DNA from: Arcobacteraceae bacterium
GTDB taxonomy: Bacteria; Campylobacterota; Campylobacteria; Campylobacterales; Arcobacteraceae
Assembly: GCA_021107755.1 (NCBI GenBank)
Contig: JAIOSF010000026.1
Span: forward strand, 62,001-126,000
DNA length: 64,000 nt
Direction of reading: 5' to 3'
The position numbers were made by a program, and so were the translations under genes. Positions 1 to 10,038 of the stretch are shown here, piece by piece (the first letter of the stretch is position 1; the number at the start of each line of letters is the position of its first letter). The notes under the pieces were generated by a model. The model saw nothing but the letters and a program-made list of their open reading frames with translations. It was not told where the DNA came from and ran no database searches.

Positions 1-874
1 AGTTATAAACATCTATAAAAAACATAAAATAAATGTTGACAATTTTATATCAATTGTTATAAAAACATTACCTAAAGATTATATCAAAAACTCGAAATAT
101 ATTTTGGATAATAATAGATATATTCAGTTACTGTATAGTGTAGATGATAACTATAAACAAAGTAGTCCAGTGATTTGTAGAAAAGATACAGATGATATGA
201 ATATTAATAGTGATAAAAGTCATTATTTTATGAAATTAGACTTAGATGAAGATAATTTATATATATCTAATCCTTACATTCATTACAAAACAGGGAAAGC
301 TAGCTTATCAGTTGTCAAAAAACAAGGTGATCATTACTTTATCTTTGATTTTGATTTGATATTTTTACTTGAAGAGTTAAAACTTATTGACTATAATACT
401 ACCTATGACAGATTAAAAAGAATGGTTTATATCCTTGGTTCTGTGATGTTAGGTATCATAGCTATAGTACTTATTGGTCATGGTGGATATACTTTTTTAA
501 CTATGTCAATAGGTACAAATGAGTTTGATTTTTTTGAAGCAACATTTAAGGCTATTATATCAGTTACACTTGGTATTGCTATTTTTGATTTGGCAAAACA
601 GATATTTGAACATGAAGTTATCTTTCACTCATTTAGCCATGGAAACGATAGACAATATAAAGTTTTAGGAAAATTCTTAATCTCAATTATTATTGCATTA
701 TCAATTGAGACTTTAATGGTTGTTTTTAAAATTACTTTAGACGATTATAAAAATATGGATTCTGCATTCTATTTATTATTTGGTACAACAATTATGTTTA
801 TAGGATTGGCGTATTTTTATAAAAGTATTACTCAAAGTGCAATTTTAGACGAGAAACAATCACATAAACTATAA
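1..874 (+). CDS. Membrane-anchored hypothetical protein with Cache/PDC-like N-terminal segment, 5'-truncated by the window edge
   Basis: Frame 2 is open from base 2 through the called TTG at 104 to the stop at 872-874, so the real start lies upstream; the segment 'LYISNPYIHYKTGKASLSVVKK..YFIFDFDL' looks Cache-like, followed by several TM helices. Confidence 0.7.
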   Translation, partial: VINIYKKHKINVDNFISIVIKTLPKDYIKNSKYILDNNRYIQLLYSVDDNYKQSSPVICRKDTDDMNINSDKSHYFMKLDLDEDNLYISNPYIHYKTGKASLSVVKKQGDHYFIFDFDLIFLLEELKLIDYNTTYDRLKRMVYILGSVMLGIIAIVLIGHGGYTFLTMSIGTNEFDFFEATFKAIISVTLGIAIFDLAKQIFEHEVIFHSFSHGNDRQYKVLGKFLISIIIALSIETLMVVFKITLDDYKNMDSAFYLLFGTTIMFIGLAYFYKSITQSAILDEKQSHKL

Positions 875-880
875 ACTAGA

Positions 881-910
881 TGTAGCTTATCAAATTTTGG
901 ATAAGCTACA
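881..910. repeat. Inverted repeat TGTAGCTTATC/GATAAGCTACA (11-bp arms), possible terminator
   Basis: Perfect stem just after the stop codon at 874, but no clear T-tract follows. Confidence 0.45.
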
Positions 911-996
911 TTATGGTTACAACATAATTCTTGATTGATATAAAATCTTATGATAAAATAAAGCCACAAATAAAATACTTTAAAAGGCTTAAAAGC

Positions 997-1896
997 ATGA
1001 AAAAATTCTTTCTTTTTCTTCTTATCATTATTGCAGTGCTTTTTGTAGTTAATAATTATGCCTCAAAAAATCAATATGATGATTTAAATGCTATTACATT
1101 AGAAAATATTGAAAAATTAGAGATATCAAACAATAAAACTTTAGGAATTGCTTTTGGTGGTGGTGGTGTGAGAGGTTTTATGCATCTGGGTGTTATAAAA
1201 GCTTTAGAGGATGCTGGTATAAAACCTGATATTGTTACTGGAAGTTCAGCTGGCTCTATAGCTGCTTCATTGTACGCAACTGGTATGAGCTATAAAGAGA
1301 TTGAAAGAATCGTAACATCACTTCAGGAGAAAGATTTAGCAGATATAAATATATTTTCATATGGTGGACTTATAGGTGGTAAAAAACTCTCAACTTGGAT
1401 ACAAAATAATACAAATAATATAGCTATAGAAAACACCCCTATAAAACTAGGTATTGCAGTTACAGATTTAACTCATGGAAAACCTTTACTGATAACAAGG
1501 GGTGATATGGGGAAAGCTGTACAGACCTCTTCAACTGTACCCGTGGCTTTTGTACCAATAAATTCAAATGGGAATATCTATATAGATGGTGGAATCTTAT
1601 CTCTGATCCCTATACGATTTACAAGAGCTATGGGGGCAGATATAGTAATAGGTGTTGATATCTATTGTGGTAAAAAGAACAAACCAAAAGAGGAGATGCT
1701 CAATATTGCCATGGCAACCCTTCGTTTACAAAGTTGTGAAATAAGTAAAGAGGAACAAAATGAAGCTGACTTTATTATAAGACCTGATTTTGAACCAAAA
1801 AGTTTTAGTAGTTTTGATTCAAAAGAGGAGTCTATAAAAGCTGGTTATAAAGCTACAAAATCGATGATTGAAGAGTTAAAAAAGAAATTATTATAA
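997..1896 (+). CDS. Patatin-like phospholipase family protein (RssA/NTE type)
   Basis: GGGGVRG oxyanion motif, GSSAGS nucleophile elbow, DGG motif; ATG at 997 followed by hydrophobic N-terminus is a better start than 931. Confidence 0.88.
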   Translation: MKKFFLFLLIIIAVLFVVNNYASKNQYDDLNAITLENIEKLEISNNKTLGIAFGGGGVRGFMHLGVIKALEDAGIKPDIVTGSSAGSIAASLYATGMSYKEIERIVTSLQEKDLADINIFSYGGLIGGKKLSTWIQNNTNNIAIENTPIKLGIAVTDLTHGKPLLITRGDMGKAVQTSSTVPVAFVPINSNGNIYIDGGILSLIPIRFTRAMGADIVIGVDIYCGKKNKPKEEMLNIAMATLRLQSCEISKEEQNEADFIIRPDFEPKSFSSFDSKEESIKAGYKATKSMIEELKKKLL

Positions 1897-1930
1897 CTTC
1901 ATACTTAAGGTATACATATTGCATAATAAC

Positions 1931-1950
1931 TCCTATATAATTATATAGGA
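1931..1950 (+). promoter_or_regulatory. Perfect 20-bp palindrome TCCTATATAATTATATAGGA overlapping the SD of the 1960 gene
   Basis: Seen directly; 3' arm ends in AGGA, 5' arm starts with TCCT. Confidence 0.6.
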
Positions 1951-1959
1951 AAATACACC

Positions 1960-2148
1960 ATGGGAAAAATTGAAGATAAAATCAAACAAGATTTAATGAG
2001 TGAAATATTTACAGATACTTTTAAAATCTATGAATTTATAGATACAAGATTTAAACTAGAGGAAAAACAAAGAAGTGAAATCATCGCTAAGATTAATAGT
2101 TTAAACAATGATTTAACAGTGATGTTAAAAGAGATAAAACTTTCATAA
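1960..2148 (+). CDS. Small hypothetical protein (62 aa)
   Basis: ORF with AGGA Shine-Dalgarno 9 nt upstream of the ATG. Confidence 0.6.
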   Translation: MGKIEDKIKQDLMSEIFTDTFKIYEFIDTRFKLEEKQRSEIIAKINSLNNDLTVMLKEIKLS

Positions 2149-2161
2149 CATCTACTATAAT

Positions 2162-3445
2162 TTATATTATATTCTTTTCATCAACTATATCACAACACAA
2201 AATATAATTTGCCTCTTGTAAGTTTATTTTTAAACAGTATGTATTACACATATTACCAGTAGCTTTTGAGATATACTTATCTGTTAAATATTCCTTATTT
2301 TTTGAGTCTTTTGTATATAAATAATACTCTTTAAAACTATGGTCATGTCCATCACTTGTAGGGCTGTATAACAATCTTTGATTTATCTCTTCTATAATTG
2401 TCTCCCCAATTTGTAATCCACTCTCTAAATCAAGAAGGTATATCGCTTCTATGTGATTATCGTTTTTAATTATTTGTGTTATCTGTTTTCTATAATCTTG
2501 TGTATTACTATTTAAAATATCTAATGTTTTTTTAATGATTTTTTTTGATCTTTTTAAAAGTTTTTTCTCTTTTTCGTAATACTCTTTTAGTAATAGTTTA
2601 TATTCTTTGTGAATTATCTCTATTTTATCTACTACTATATCATTTATATTTTTATCAATGCTATTTTGTGCTTTTGAAAAGAAAAAACCTTGATAAATAT
2701 CTATGTCTTTTGTCATACAAGTTACTATTTCATTATTCTTTTCAACACCCTCAGCTAAAACTACAGCACCTATTTTATGACACATATTTGCTATAGAAGT
2801 AAGAATCTCTGAGTTTATGTAGTTTTTATCAATATCATATATTAAAGATCGATCAAGCTTTACAATATCTGGCTTAATTAAAGCAAGCCTATCAAAACTG
2901 GAATAGCCAGTGCCAAAATCATCCACACCAATTAAAAAATCTAACTCTCTGTATTTTACAACAAACTTTTCTAGGGAATAGTTATTTTTAACACTGTCTT
3001 CTTTTATCTCTATAATAATATTTTGATAAGGGATATTGCAGTTATCTACATTGTGTAAAAAACTAGAATCAATATCTTCATCTATCATAGAAGCTTCAAA
3101 ATTCAAAAAGAGTAACAGAGTATTATCTTTATTATAATACTCTGTAAATTTATTTAAAGCCAATTTTCGTACATAATCATCTAACTCTACAGAACGATTT
3201 TCTTTTCGTGCCTGTTCAAAAAGAAAAAGAGGAGATATAAAGTCATTATTTTCATCAAAAGCACGAGTCAGTGCCTCAAATGCAAATATCCTATTCTCTT
3301 TCATAGAGACAATAGGTTGAAAATGTATCTCTATTTTATCTTCATTTATTAATTTGTCTAACATTTTTCCCGCATTTACCATTAATTTTATTTTACCACT
3401 AAACCATATTGTAAAACTAATTAGCAGTATATAAAAAAATAACAA
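2162..3445 (-). CDS. EAL-domain cyclic-di-GMP phosphodiesterase with N-terminal TM
   Basis: FEALTR, NFE, DDFGTGYSS, KLDRSLI and AEGVE motifs of a canonical EAL domain. Confidence 0.88.
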   Translation of the reverse strand: MLFFYILLISFTIWFSGKIKLMVNAGKMLDKLINEDKIEIHFQPIVSMKENRIFAFEALTRAFDENNDFISPLFLFEQARKENRSVELDDYVRKLALNKFTEYYNKDNTLLLFLNFEASMIDEDIDSSFLHNVDNCNIPYQNIIIEIKEDSVKNNYSLEKFVVKYRELDFLIGVDDFGTGYSSFDRLALIKPDIVKLDRSLIYDIDKNYINSEILTSIANMCHKIGAVVLAEGVEKNNEIVTCMTKDIDIYQGFFFSKAQNSIDKNINDIVVDKIEIIHKEYKLLLKEYYEKEKKLLKRSKKIIKKTLDILNSNTQDYRKQITQIIKNDNHIEAIYLLDLESGLQIGETIIEEINQRLLYSPTSDGHDHSFKEYYLYTKDSKNKEYLTDKYISKATGNMCNTYCLKINLQEANYILCCDIVDEKNII

Positions 3446-3529
3446 GAAAAAAACTAGTTTTCTATATAAAAAATATACAATTATAAAAAATAAAGATAAA
3501 GAAATAATACAATAATGTATAAAACTTAA

Positions 3530-4372
3530 CTAATAATCTCTCCCATAAAGCTCCGAAGCTTCTTGTATCACAAGAAAAGCTTCAGGGTCATACTCTTTTA
3601 TAATTTCTCTTAAAAGTTGCAGTTGTGAGATATCTACAATTACAAGTATCAATGTTCTTGAATCTTTTTGATTTAAGTTAACCCCTTGCAAAATTGTGCC
3701 ATGTTCCCCTAGCTGACTTAAAATTTGTTTTGATAATATTGCAACATTATTTGCTACGATACTTACAGTTTTTTGAGCTGGTTTCCCTGAAAGTAAAAGA
3801 TCAACTACTCTTGAAGTAACATACACCCCAATAACACTAAATAAAGCTTTCTCAACATCCCCGTAAACAAAAACAGAAGCGAACATAATCACAGCATCTA
3901 TTACCAAAATGATTTGTGATGTTTTGTATTCTGTTTTGGAAGCTATCACTTCAGCTAAGATTGTTGTTCCACCTGTTGAGGAACGCCCAAGCATCACTAA
4001 TCCAACTCCTAAACCTATCAAAAGTCCTCCGAAGATTGAAGCTAGTATAGTTTCATGGGTAGTTGGTGATATTTTCAAGACCTCTTTTAGTATATCTGTA
4101 AACAATGAGATAAGTGCTATAGAGATCAAAGTTTTCACTACAAAACTTTTTCCAAAAAATTTCATACCAATAATTATCAATGGGATACTAATAATAGCTA
4201 TCCAAGCCCCCAGAGAGATATTTGGGAAAAGTGCATAAAAAAGTTGTGCCAATCCCACTCCACCACCAGTGATAATACTATTTGGATTTAAAAAAGCAAC
4301 AGTTGAATATGCTATAAAAAATGATCCAACTGTAACAAAAAAAATATTTTTAATAGTTTGCATATTAATCAT
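3530..4372 (-). CDS. YitT family membrane protein (DUF161 + DUF2179)
   Basis: Multiple TMs with 'NPNSIITGGGVGLAQL' and 'RSSTGGTTILAEV', soluble C-terminal domain. Confidence 0.85.
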   Translation of the reverse strand: MINMQTIKNIFFVTVGSFFIAYSTVAFLNPNSIITGGGVGLAQLFYALFPNISLGAWIAIISIPLIIIGMKFFGKSFVVKTLISIALISLFTDILKEVLKISPTTHETILASIFGGLLIGLGVGLVMLGRSSTGGTTILAEVIASKTEYKTSQIILVIDAVIMFASVFVYGDVEKALFSVIGVYVTSRVVDLLLSGKPAQKTVSIVANNVAILSKQILSQLGEHGTILQGVNLNQKDSRTLILVIVDISQLQLLREIIKEYDPEAFLVIQEASELYGRDY

Positions 4373-5511
4373 CCTTTTAAAATACTTTTTAATCTTTGTA
4401 AGCCAATGCTTATCTCCTCTTTTGTTGAATGTGTATAGTTAAAGCGTATCTCATCAGATACATTATCATCAAGATAAAATTCAACTCCTGGAACATACAC
4501 AACTTTTTTCTTCAAAGCTTTATATACTAAAGCTTTAGTATCAATACCTTCAAGTTTTCCATATACAAACATTCCACCTTTTGGTTTCTCAAAAACAAAG
4601 TTTGGTAACTCCTCTTGTAAAGATTTTATAAAATACTCCATTTTGTTTTTATACTCATATCTTAAAAGCTCTAAATGTTTTTTATATCTATTCTCATCTT
4701 TTAAATATTCATCTAAGATATATTGGGAGATACCACTACTATGTAAATCTATAGTCTCTTTTATCTGCGTTAGTTGTGCTATTATCTCTTCATTCGCCCG
4801 TACCCATCCTATTCTAAGACTTGGTGAGAGAGTTTTTGAAAATGACCCTAGATGAAAACTATAATTAGGGATTTTAGCACTTATACTTTTTGCTTTTTGT
4901 TCAAAATAGAGTTCACTATAAGGAGCATCTTCTATGATATACCCTTTGTGTTCTAATACTGTTTTTACTATCTCATCTCTTTTTTCTTGTGAGTAAAGTG
5001 AACCTTTTGGATTTTGGAAATCTGGTATTAAGTATGCTAGTTTTATAGAGGGATATATATTATTAAACTCTTTTATATTTATCCCATCATAATCCAAAGC
5101 TACTGGTCTCATAGATAAATTATTCATCTTAAAAATATTTACAGCACCCAAATAAGAAGGTTTTTCTATAACTATCTCTTTGTTTTGAAAATACTTTGCT
5201 ATTATGAAAAGTGCTTGTTGACTTCCTGTAGTTATAAGTATGTTTGAGGGTTTTGTTTCAAAACCCTCATCACTATAAAACTTTGCTATCTTTTCTCGTA
5301 AAGGTGTGATACCGTTACTTATAGTGTATTGGAAATGTTTTTTGTTCTTAAATACTTGTTCACTAGCTTTTGCTAAATCTTCAATAGGAAACAAACTTTC
5401 ATCAGGCAATCCCCCTGCAAATGAGATAGTTTCGTCGTCTATTGATTCTAATATTTGTCTTATAAATGACCGTTTTTCAGTAGGCTTGATTTCATTTTGT
5501 TCCATTATCAT
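4369..5511 (-). CDS. PLP-dependent aminotransferase, aminoadipate/MocR-like class I/II fold without wHTH domain
   Basis: 'FAGGLPDESLFP', 'TTGSQQALFIIAKYF', 'IPDFQNPKGSLYS', 'GSFSKTLSPSLRIGW' PLP-lysine motif. Confidence 0.88.
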   Translation of the reverse strand: MIMEQNEIKPTEKRSFIRQILESIDDETISFAGGLPDESLFPIEDLAKASEQVFKNKKHFQYTISNGITPLREKIAKFYSDEGFETKPSNILITTGSQQALFIIAKYFQNKEIVIEKPSYLGAVNIFKMNNLSMRPVALDYDGINIKEFNNIYPSIKLAYLIPDFQNPKGSLYSQEKRDEIVKTVLEHKGYIIEDAPYSELYFEQKAKSISAKIPNYSFHLGSFSKTLSPSLRIGWVRANEEIIAQLTQIKETIDLHSSGISQYILDEYLKDENRYKKHLELLRYEYKNKMEYFIKSLQEELPNFVFEKPKGGMFVYGKLEGIDTKALVYKALKKKVVYVPGVEFYLDDNVSDEIRFNYTHSTKEEISIGLQRLKSILKG

Positions 5512-5564
5512 AAACCTTTTTTTTAATTTTCTTAATTATAGAGCAATTAAAAAACTTATTCTTC

Positions 5565-5598
5565 ACTATTTTTGCTAATAAAAGTAACTATTTTTGCT
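5565..5598. promoter_or_regulatory. Two copies of ACTATTTTTGCT, 22 bp apart
   Basis: Exact 12-bp direct repeat at 5565-5576 and 5587-5598 in the divergent intergenic region. Confidence 0.55.
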
Positions 5599-5633
5599 CA
5601 AAATGTAATTTTTTTTTAGTTATAATAAAAATT

Positions 5634-6506
5634 ATGAAAAAAGATACAATTCAAAAACACAAAAAAATTGCTAATGATATTATGTATTATATCTACAGAC
5701 ATATAGATACAGATATAAATATAGATGAATTAAGTCATGATTTAGATACTAGTAGATTTCATATGCAACGACTTTTTAAAGAAGAATTCGGACAAAATAT
5801 CTATGAAACTATAAAATCCATACGACTACAAAAAGCATCAAATCTACTTCTAACAAATAAAAACTCAACTATAACAGATATAGCAAAAATGTGTGGCTAC
5901 AGTTCACAAGGTGCTTTTATACGAGTATTTAAACAAAAGTTTCATATAACTCCAAAACAGTGGAGAAAAGGGGAATATAAAAAATTCACCAATGATATTT
6001 TGACAACATCTCCTACAGCTTCAAGTGCTACTATTGACTTCTCAAACCTCACACCAAAAATTGTACAGATGTCTACAATGAGAGCCTACTATATAAGACA
6101 CAAAGGCTATAACATATCCATAAAACAAACTTGGCAAAAACTTCAAACTTGGCTTTTATGTAATCATATCAAAGAGTACAAACAACTAGGACTCCACCAC
6201 GATAATCCAACTATCACACCACTTAGCCAGTGTCAATATATCGCTTGTATCATTGTAGATAAAGAGATAAAAGAATCAACACTACCAACACTTATCATAC
6301 CAAGTGGAGTTTATGCAAAATTTGATTTTGAAGGTCAATATGGAGATATATTGAAGTTTATGAACTGGGTTTACTTTAGTTGGCTTTTAAATAGTGGCTA
6401 TGAAACAACAACAAACCCACCTTATGCTATCTATGAAAAAAACCATTTTTTAGAAGACGATGAAAAGTTTATTGTGAGTTATTATATCCCTATAAGTTAC
6501 TCATAA
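5634..6506 (+). CDS. AraC family transcriptional regulator with GyrI-like effector domain
   Basis: N-terminal AraC HTH pair ('ISELSHDLDTSRFHMQRLFKEEFG', 'ITDIAKMCGYSSQGAFIRVFKQKFHITPKQWR') and C-terminal GyrI-like region. Confidence 0.88.
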   Translation: MKKDTIQKHKKIANDIMYYIYRHIDTDINIDELSHDLDTSRFHMQRLFKEEFGQNIYETIKSIRLQKASNLLLTNKNSTITDIAKMCGYSSQGAFIRVFKQKFHITPKQWRKGEYKKFTNDILTTSPTASSATIDFSNLTPKIVQMSTMRAYYIRHKGYNISIKQTWQKLQTWLLCNHIKEYKQLGLHHDNPTITPLSQCQYIACIIVDKEIKESTLPTLIIPSGVYAKFDFEGQYGDILKFMNWVYFSWLLNSGYETTTNPPYAIYEKNHFLEDDEKFIVSYYIPISYS

Positions 6507-6514
6507 ATACAAGT

Positions 6515-8269
6515 TTAATTAAAAATAATTTTTACTTTTGTTCCATTGTTTACATCAATATTAAAACTACCTTGTAATTCATCTTTTACAATATTTTCAA
6601 TGAATGATAATCCAAAAGACTCATTAGGTATTTTTTCATAATCAAATCCTCTGCCATCATCTTCTATAATAAATTCATTTTTATTCTCTTGTTTAGTAAG
6701 TGATATTTTAATTGTTCCAATATTATCTATAAAGGCATATTTAAATATATTTGTTAAAAGTTCATTTAATATAATTCCACAAAAGATTAATTGATTTGAT
6801 GAAAGTGTAGTATTTACAACTAAAGATATTTTTATCTTTGAGGTATCGTAACTGTTTTTAATCTCTTCAAGAAGATTTTCAAAATATACTTGTGTATCTA
6901 AGATATTTAACTCATTATGTTGATACAAAATTTCATGTGTTTTACTAATAGCCTGTATAGAGCACTCTATCTCTTGTAACTTTTTATCTAATTCTTCATT
7001 TTTAATATTTGACAACTTTAAACGATACAATAAAATAATAAACTGCATATTATTTTTTACACGATGATGTAACTCTTTTGTTATTAATTGATTAGTCTTA
7101 AGAGAATTTTCTACCTCTTTAGCTTTGTTGAGTTTTGCTGATAATGCTATAGAAAAAAGTACCGCTTCTAAAAAGCTAGTAAGTTCATAAAAATAAGGAA
7201 AATACTCAATCGGATTAGGTATTGCATATTGATTCAATGCCAATGAGAATATCCCAATAATACTTATTGTCCAACCTGTTAAAATATATTTAGCTAAAGC
7301 AGTTTTTTTATATAAAGTAAAAACTATTAAACAAAGAATATACAACATACATAACAATAAATAGAACATAGAAAATTCAAATAAACTATCTATTTTTATA
7401 CTTATAATCATCAATAAAACAGACCCAATTATGAGTGTAAAATTAATTTTGTGTAAGTATTTAAAACGATCAATATTCAAAATTTTATCAATAAATAAGA
7501 GAGCAAAAACATTCGCGATAGAAAGATAATAAAGTCCTAGATAAGCATCAATATCTAATAACATTTGATTTTGTATAAAGTAAGAGATCATTGCTGAATA
7601 AGAGCAATAATTAATTGTTGCAACAGTTATCAGTAAAATATAATATAAATAAGCAACTTCCCTAGTAAAAATAAATATAAAAATATTGTATAAAATTAAA
7701 GCTATCATTGCACCAAAAAAAAGTGCTTCTATAAGCTGATATGAAAATTCATCTTTATACAACTGTATTTGATCTTTTAATAAAAGTTTAAAATAATTTG
7801 CACTACTTAAAGAGTGTGCTTTTAAATAGAATTCTTTTATTTCACCTACATTGAAATCTATTTTAAACGAGGGATATAATAAATTGTTTTTTTCATATTC
7901 CTCTATATGACACATCCCTTGAGTTTGTTTATAATAACCGCCATCTTGTTGTTTAGTATAAAGTTCTATCGTATCATGCAAAGGATTTGTTACTGTAATG
8001 TATCTTTGGAGTGGTTTTTGAGAACTATTTTTGAGTGAAAATTTAATCCATATTGTTGCATTTGTCATCCCTAGATGAACATAGTTTTTATCACTTTTTT
8101 GAAATTTTTTTGTCTGTATTTGACCAAATGATAATGTTGAGTTAGTATCAATATAAAAAAAACTTTTTTCTAAAATTGATTTTTTTACATCATTTTCATT
8201 GAACTCAATCATTGTAGAGTGTAAAGATGAAAGAAAAAGTAAATATATAGTAATAATTTTTAAACTCAT
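6515..8269 (-). CDS. 7TMR-DISM sensor histidine kinase (HisKA_2/HATPase_c)
   Basis: Signal peptide, DISM extracellular domain, 7 TM helices, 'ELHHRVKNNMQ' H-box, 'DDGRGFD' ATPase motif. Confidence 0.88.
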   Translation of the reverse strand: MSLKIITIYLLFLSSLHSTMIEFNENDVKKSILEKSFFYIDTNSTLSFGQIQTKKFQKSDKNYVHLGMTNATIWIKFSLKNSSQKPLQRYITVTNPLHDTIELYTKQQDGGYYKQTQGMCHIEEYEKNNLLYPSFKIDFNVGEIKEFYLKAHSLSSANYFKLLLKDQIQLYKDEFSYQLIEALFFGAMIALILYNIFIFIFTREVAYLYYILLITVATINYCSYSAMISYFIQNQMLLDIDAYLGLYYLSIANVFALLFIDKILNIDRFKYLHKINFTLIIGSVLLMIISIKIDSLFEFSMFYLLLCMLYILCLIVFTLYKKTALAKYILTGWTISIIGIFSLALNQYAIPNPIEYFPYFYELTSFLEAVLFSIALSAKLNKAKEVENSLKTNQLITKELHHRVKNNMQFIILLYRLKLSNIKNEELDKKLQEIECSIQAISKTHEILYQHNELNILDTQVYFENLLEEIKNSYDTSKIKISLVVNTTLSSNQLIFCGIILNELLTNIFKYAFIDNIGTIKISLTKQENKNEFIIEDDGRGFDYEKIPNESFGLSFIENIVKDELQGSFNIDVNNGTKVKIIFN

Positions 8270-8329
8270 AGAAGAAATATAGCATAGTTTAAATAAAATG
8301 ATAAATATAATTTTTGAAAAGAGGAGATT

Positions 8330-9028
8330 ATGGAAAATTTAAATGTATTGATTATTGAAGATGAAATTATTATTTATATGCACATTACAAAAACTCTCAA
8401 ACAATTAGGTTTTAAAAATATTCAAGTTGCTAAAGATGCTCAAACAGCACTTGAAATTGCAAAAAAATCCAAGATTGATTTAGTGTTTTCTGATATAAAA
8501 ATAAGAGGGGAAATTGATGGCATAGAAACTTCTAAAATATTACAAACTCTTTATGGTGTTCCTATTATATTTATCACAGCTTATAAAGATGAAGAAACAT
8601 TGTTACGAGCAAGTAATGTTGATTTTGTTGGCTATTTACTAAAGCCTTATCGACAAGATGAACTAGAGGCATTAATAAAAATAGCTATCATAAAAAATGA
8701 CCTTTCTTTATCTCAAAACAATACCATAACTATCAATAAATATACCTACAATAAAATAACAAAAGAATTATTGTATGGAAATGAGATAATAAATCTTACT
8801 AAAAAAGAACATCTTTTTATCGCTTTATTTACTACAAATTTAAACACTATTATACCTTATAATATAATAGATCAAACAGTTTGGTATAAAGATTTTGTAA
8901 CAGAAAATACCCGTCGAACTTTTATCTACAGAATAAAAAACAAACTCAAAGGTTTAGACTTTAGAATAGAAAAAAACATTGGTATTGGTCTTTTTGAAAA
9001 TATACCAAATAAAACAATAGAGGAATAA
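8330..9028 (+). CDS. Response regulator with winged-helix-like output domain
   Basis: REC domain 'VLIIEDE..VFSDIKI..FITAY..KPY', OmpR-like C-terminus; divergent from kinase 6515-8269. Confidence 0.85.
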   Translation: MENLNVLIIEDEIIIYMHITKTLKQLGFKNIQVAKDAQTALEIAKKSKIDLVFSDIKIRGEIDGIETSKILQTLYGVPIIFITAYKDEETLLRASNVDFVGYLLKPYRQDELEALIKIAIIKNDLSLSQNNTITINKYTYNKITKELLYGNEIINLTKKEHLFIALFTTNLNTIIPYNIIDQTVWYKDFVTENTRRTFIYRIKNKLKGLDFRIEKNIGIGLFENIPNKTIEE

Positions 9029-9039
9029 AAACCTCTATT
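9015..9039. terminator. Convergent terminator AATAGAGG/CCTCTATT
   Basis: 8-bp stem between the convergent 8330 and 9035 genes, overlapping the 3' ends of both ORFs. Confidence 0.55.
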
Positions 9040-9970
9040 TTGAACTATAACTTATATCTTTTTTAGCTATTTTGTATTTACCATTTTTATAATACACATA
9101 AACACCCTCTTTGCCAGGATGAACATGGTGTTCTACTAAATGAATATCTTTGCCGTCTTTTTTAATTCTTGCTTTAACAGTATAACTATTTCCAGCTAAT
9201 TTATAACTAGTTAAAATATTTTTATCACCAGCTTTAAGCCAATTGTTTCCAGGAAGATGAACATCTGTACTATTGTTAACTACTACTTGAAAATCTACTT
9301 TATGATTTTCCAAATGATTTTCTATAGCAATCATAGGTTTATGGTGAAATTCTTTTTTACCGATATGATAATGTCCATTTTTATGGTATACATATACTCT
9401 ATCTTGATTTGGTACAACTTTATGAATCTCTAAATGAATATCTTTTTTTAAACCTCTTTTTATTCTAGCTTTTACAGTATAATGTTTTCCATCTAGTTCA
9501 TTACTTGCTAAAACGCCAGTACTGTCTCCTTCAAGCCAATTATTACCATGCATATGAATATCATTCCCAGCTTTAACTATTACTTTAAAATCCACTTGAT
9601 GCTCTTTTAAATGATTTTCTATAAAAATATATGGTGCTGTATCAGGATACACCACATCGCAAATATTTTTTCCAATATTTTCTGCATTCTTTTTTACATA
9701 TTTTTTACCAAAAAATTTACAATTAAATCCTAAAACACCTGACCCTATTGTACAAGGAACTGTACTAGTAGCACCTGTCTCTGCAGCTGTTGCAGAAACA
9801 CAAGCCCCTTCAAATTCAGCGGCAACATAACCACAACCTTTGTCAATTGCTTTATTTACTGCTTTTACAGTATATTTTTTTATCTTTTCACAACCATCAT
9901 TAGCATATGTGACATTTAAACTTGTCATCATTATTACTAAAACTAGTAAACCTTTTTTTAACGTATTCAT
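9035..9970 (-). CDS. Secreted protein: six-Cys N-terminal domain plus two tandem ~95-aa His/Lys-rich repeats
   Basis: Signal peptide 'LVLVIMMTSLNVTYA'; Cys pattern after cleavage; internal repeats beginning 'PYIFIENHLKEHQVDFKVIV' and 'PMIAIENHLENHKVDFQVVV'. Confidence 0.8.
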   Translation of the reverse strand: MNTLKKGLLVLVIMMTSLNVTYANDGCEKIKKYTVKAVNKAIDKGCGYVAAEFEGACVSATAAETGATSTVPCTIGSGVLGFNCKFFGKKYVKKNAENIGKNICDVVYPDTAPYIFIENHLKEHQVDFKVIVKAGNDIHMHGNNWLEGDSTGVLASNELDGKHYTVKARIKRGLKKDIHLEIHKVVPNQDRVYVYHKNGHYHIGKKEFHHKPMIAIENHLENHKVDFQVVVNNSTDVHLPGNNWLKAGDKNILTSYKLAGNSYTVKARIKKDGKDIHLVEHHVHPGKEGVYVYYKNGKYKIAKKDISYSSK

Positions 9971-10038
9971 AATTTTCTCCTACTTTTAATATATTATTCT
10001 CACTTAAGAATCACCCTTATTACATATATCTCTATTTA

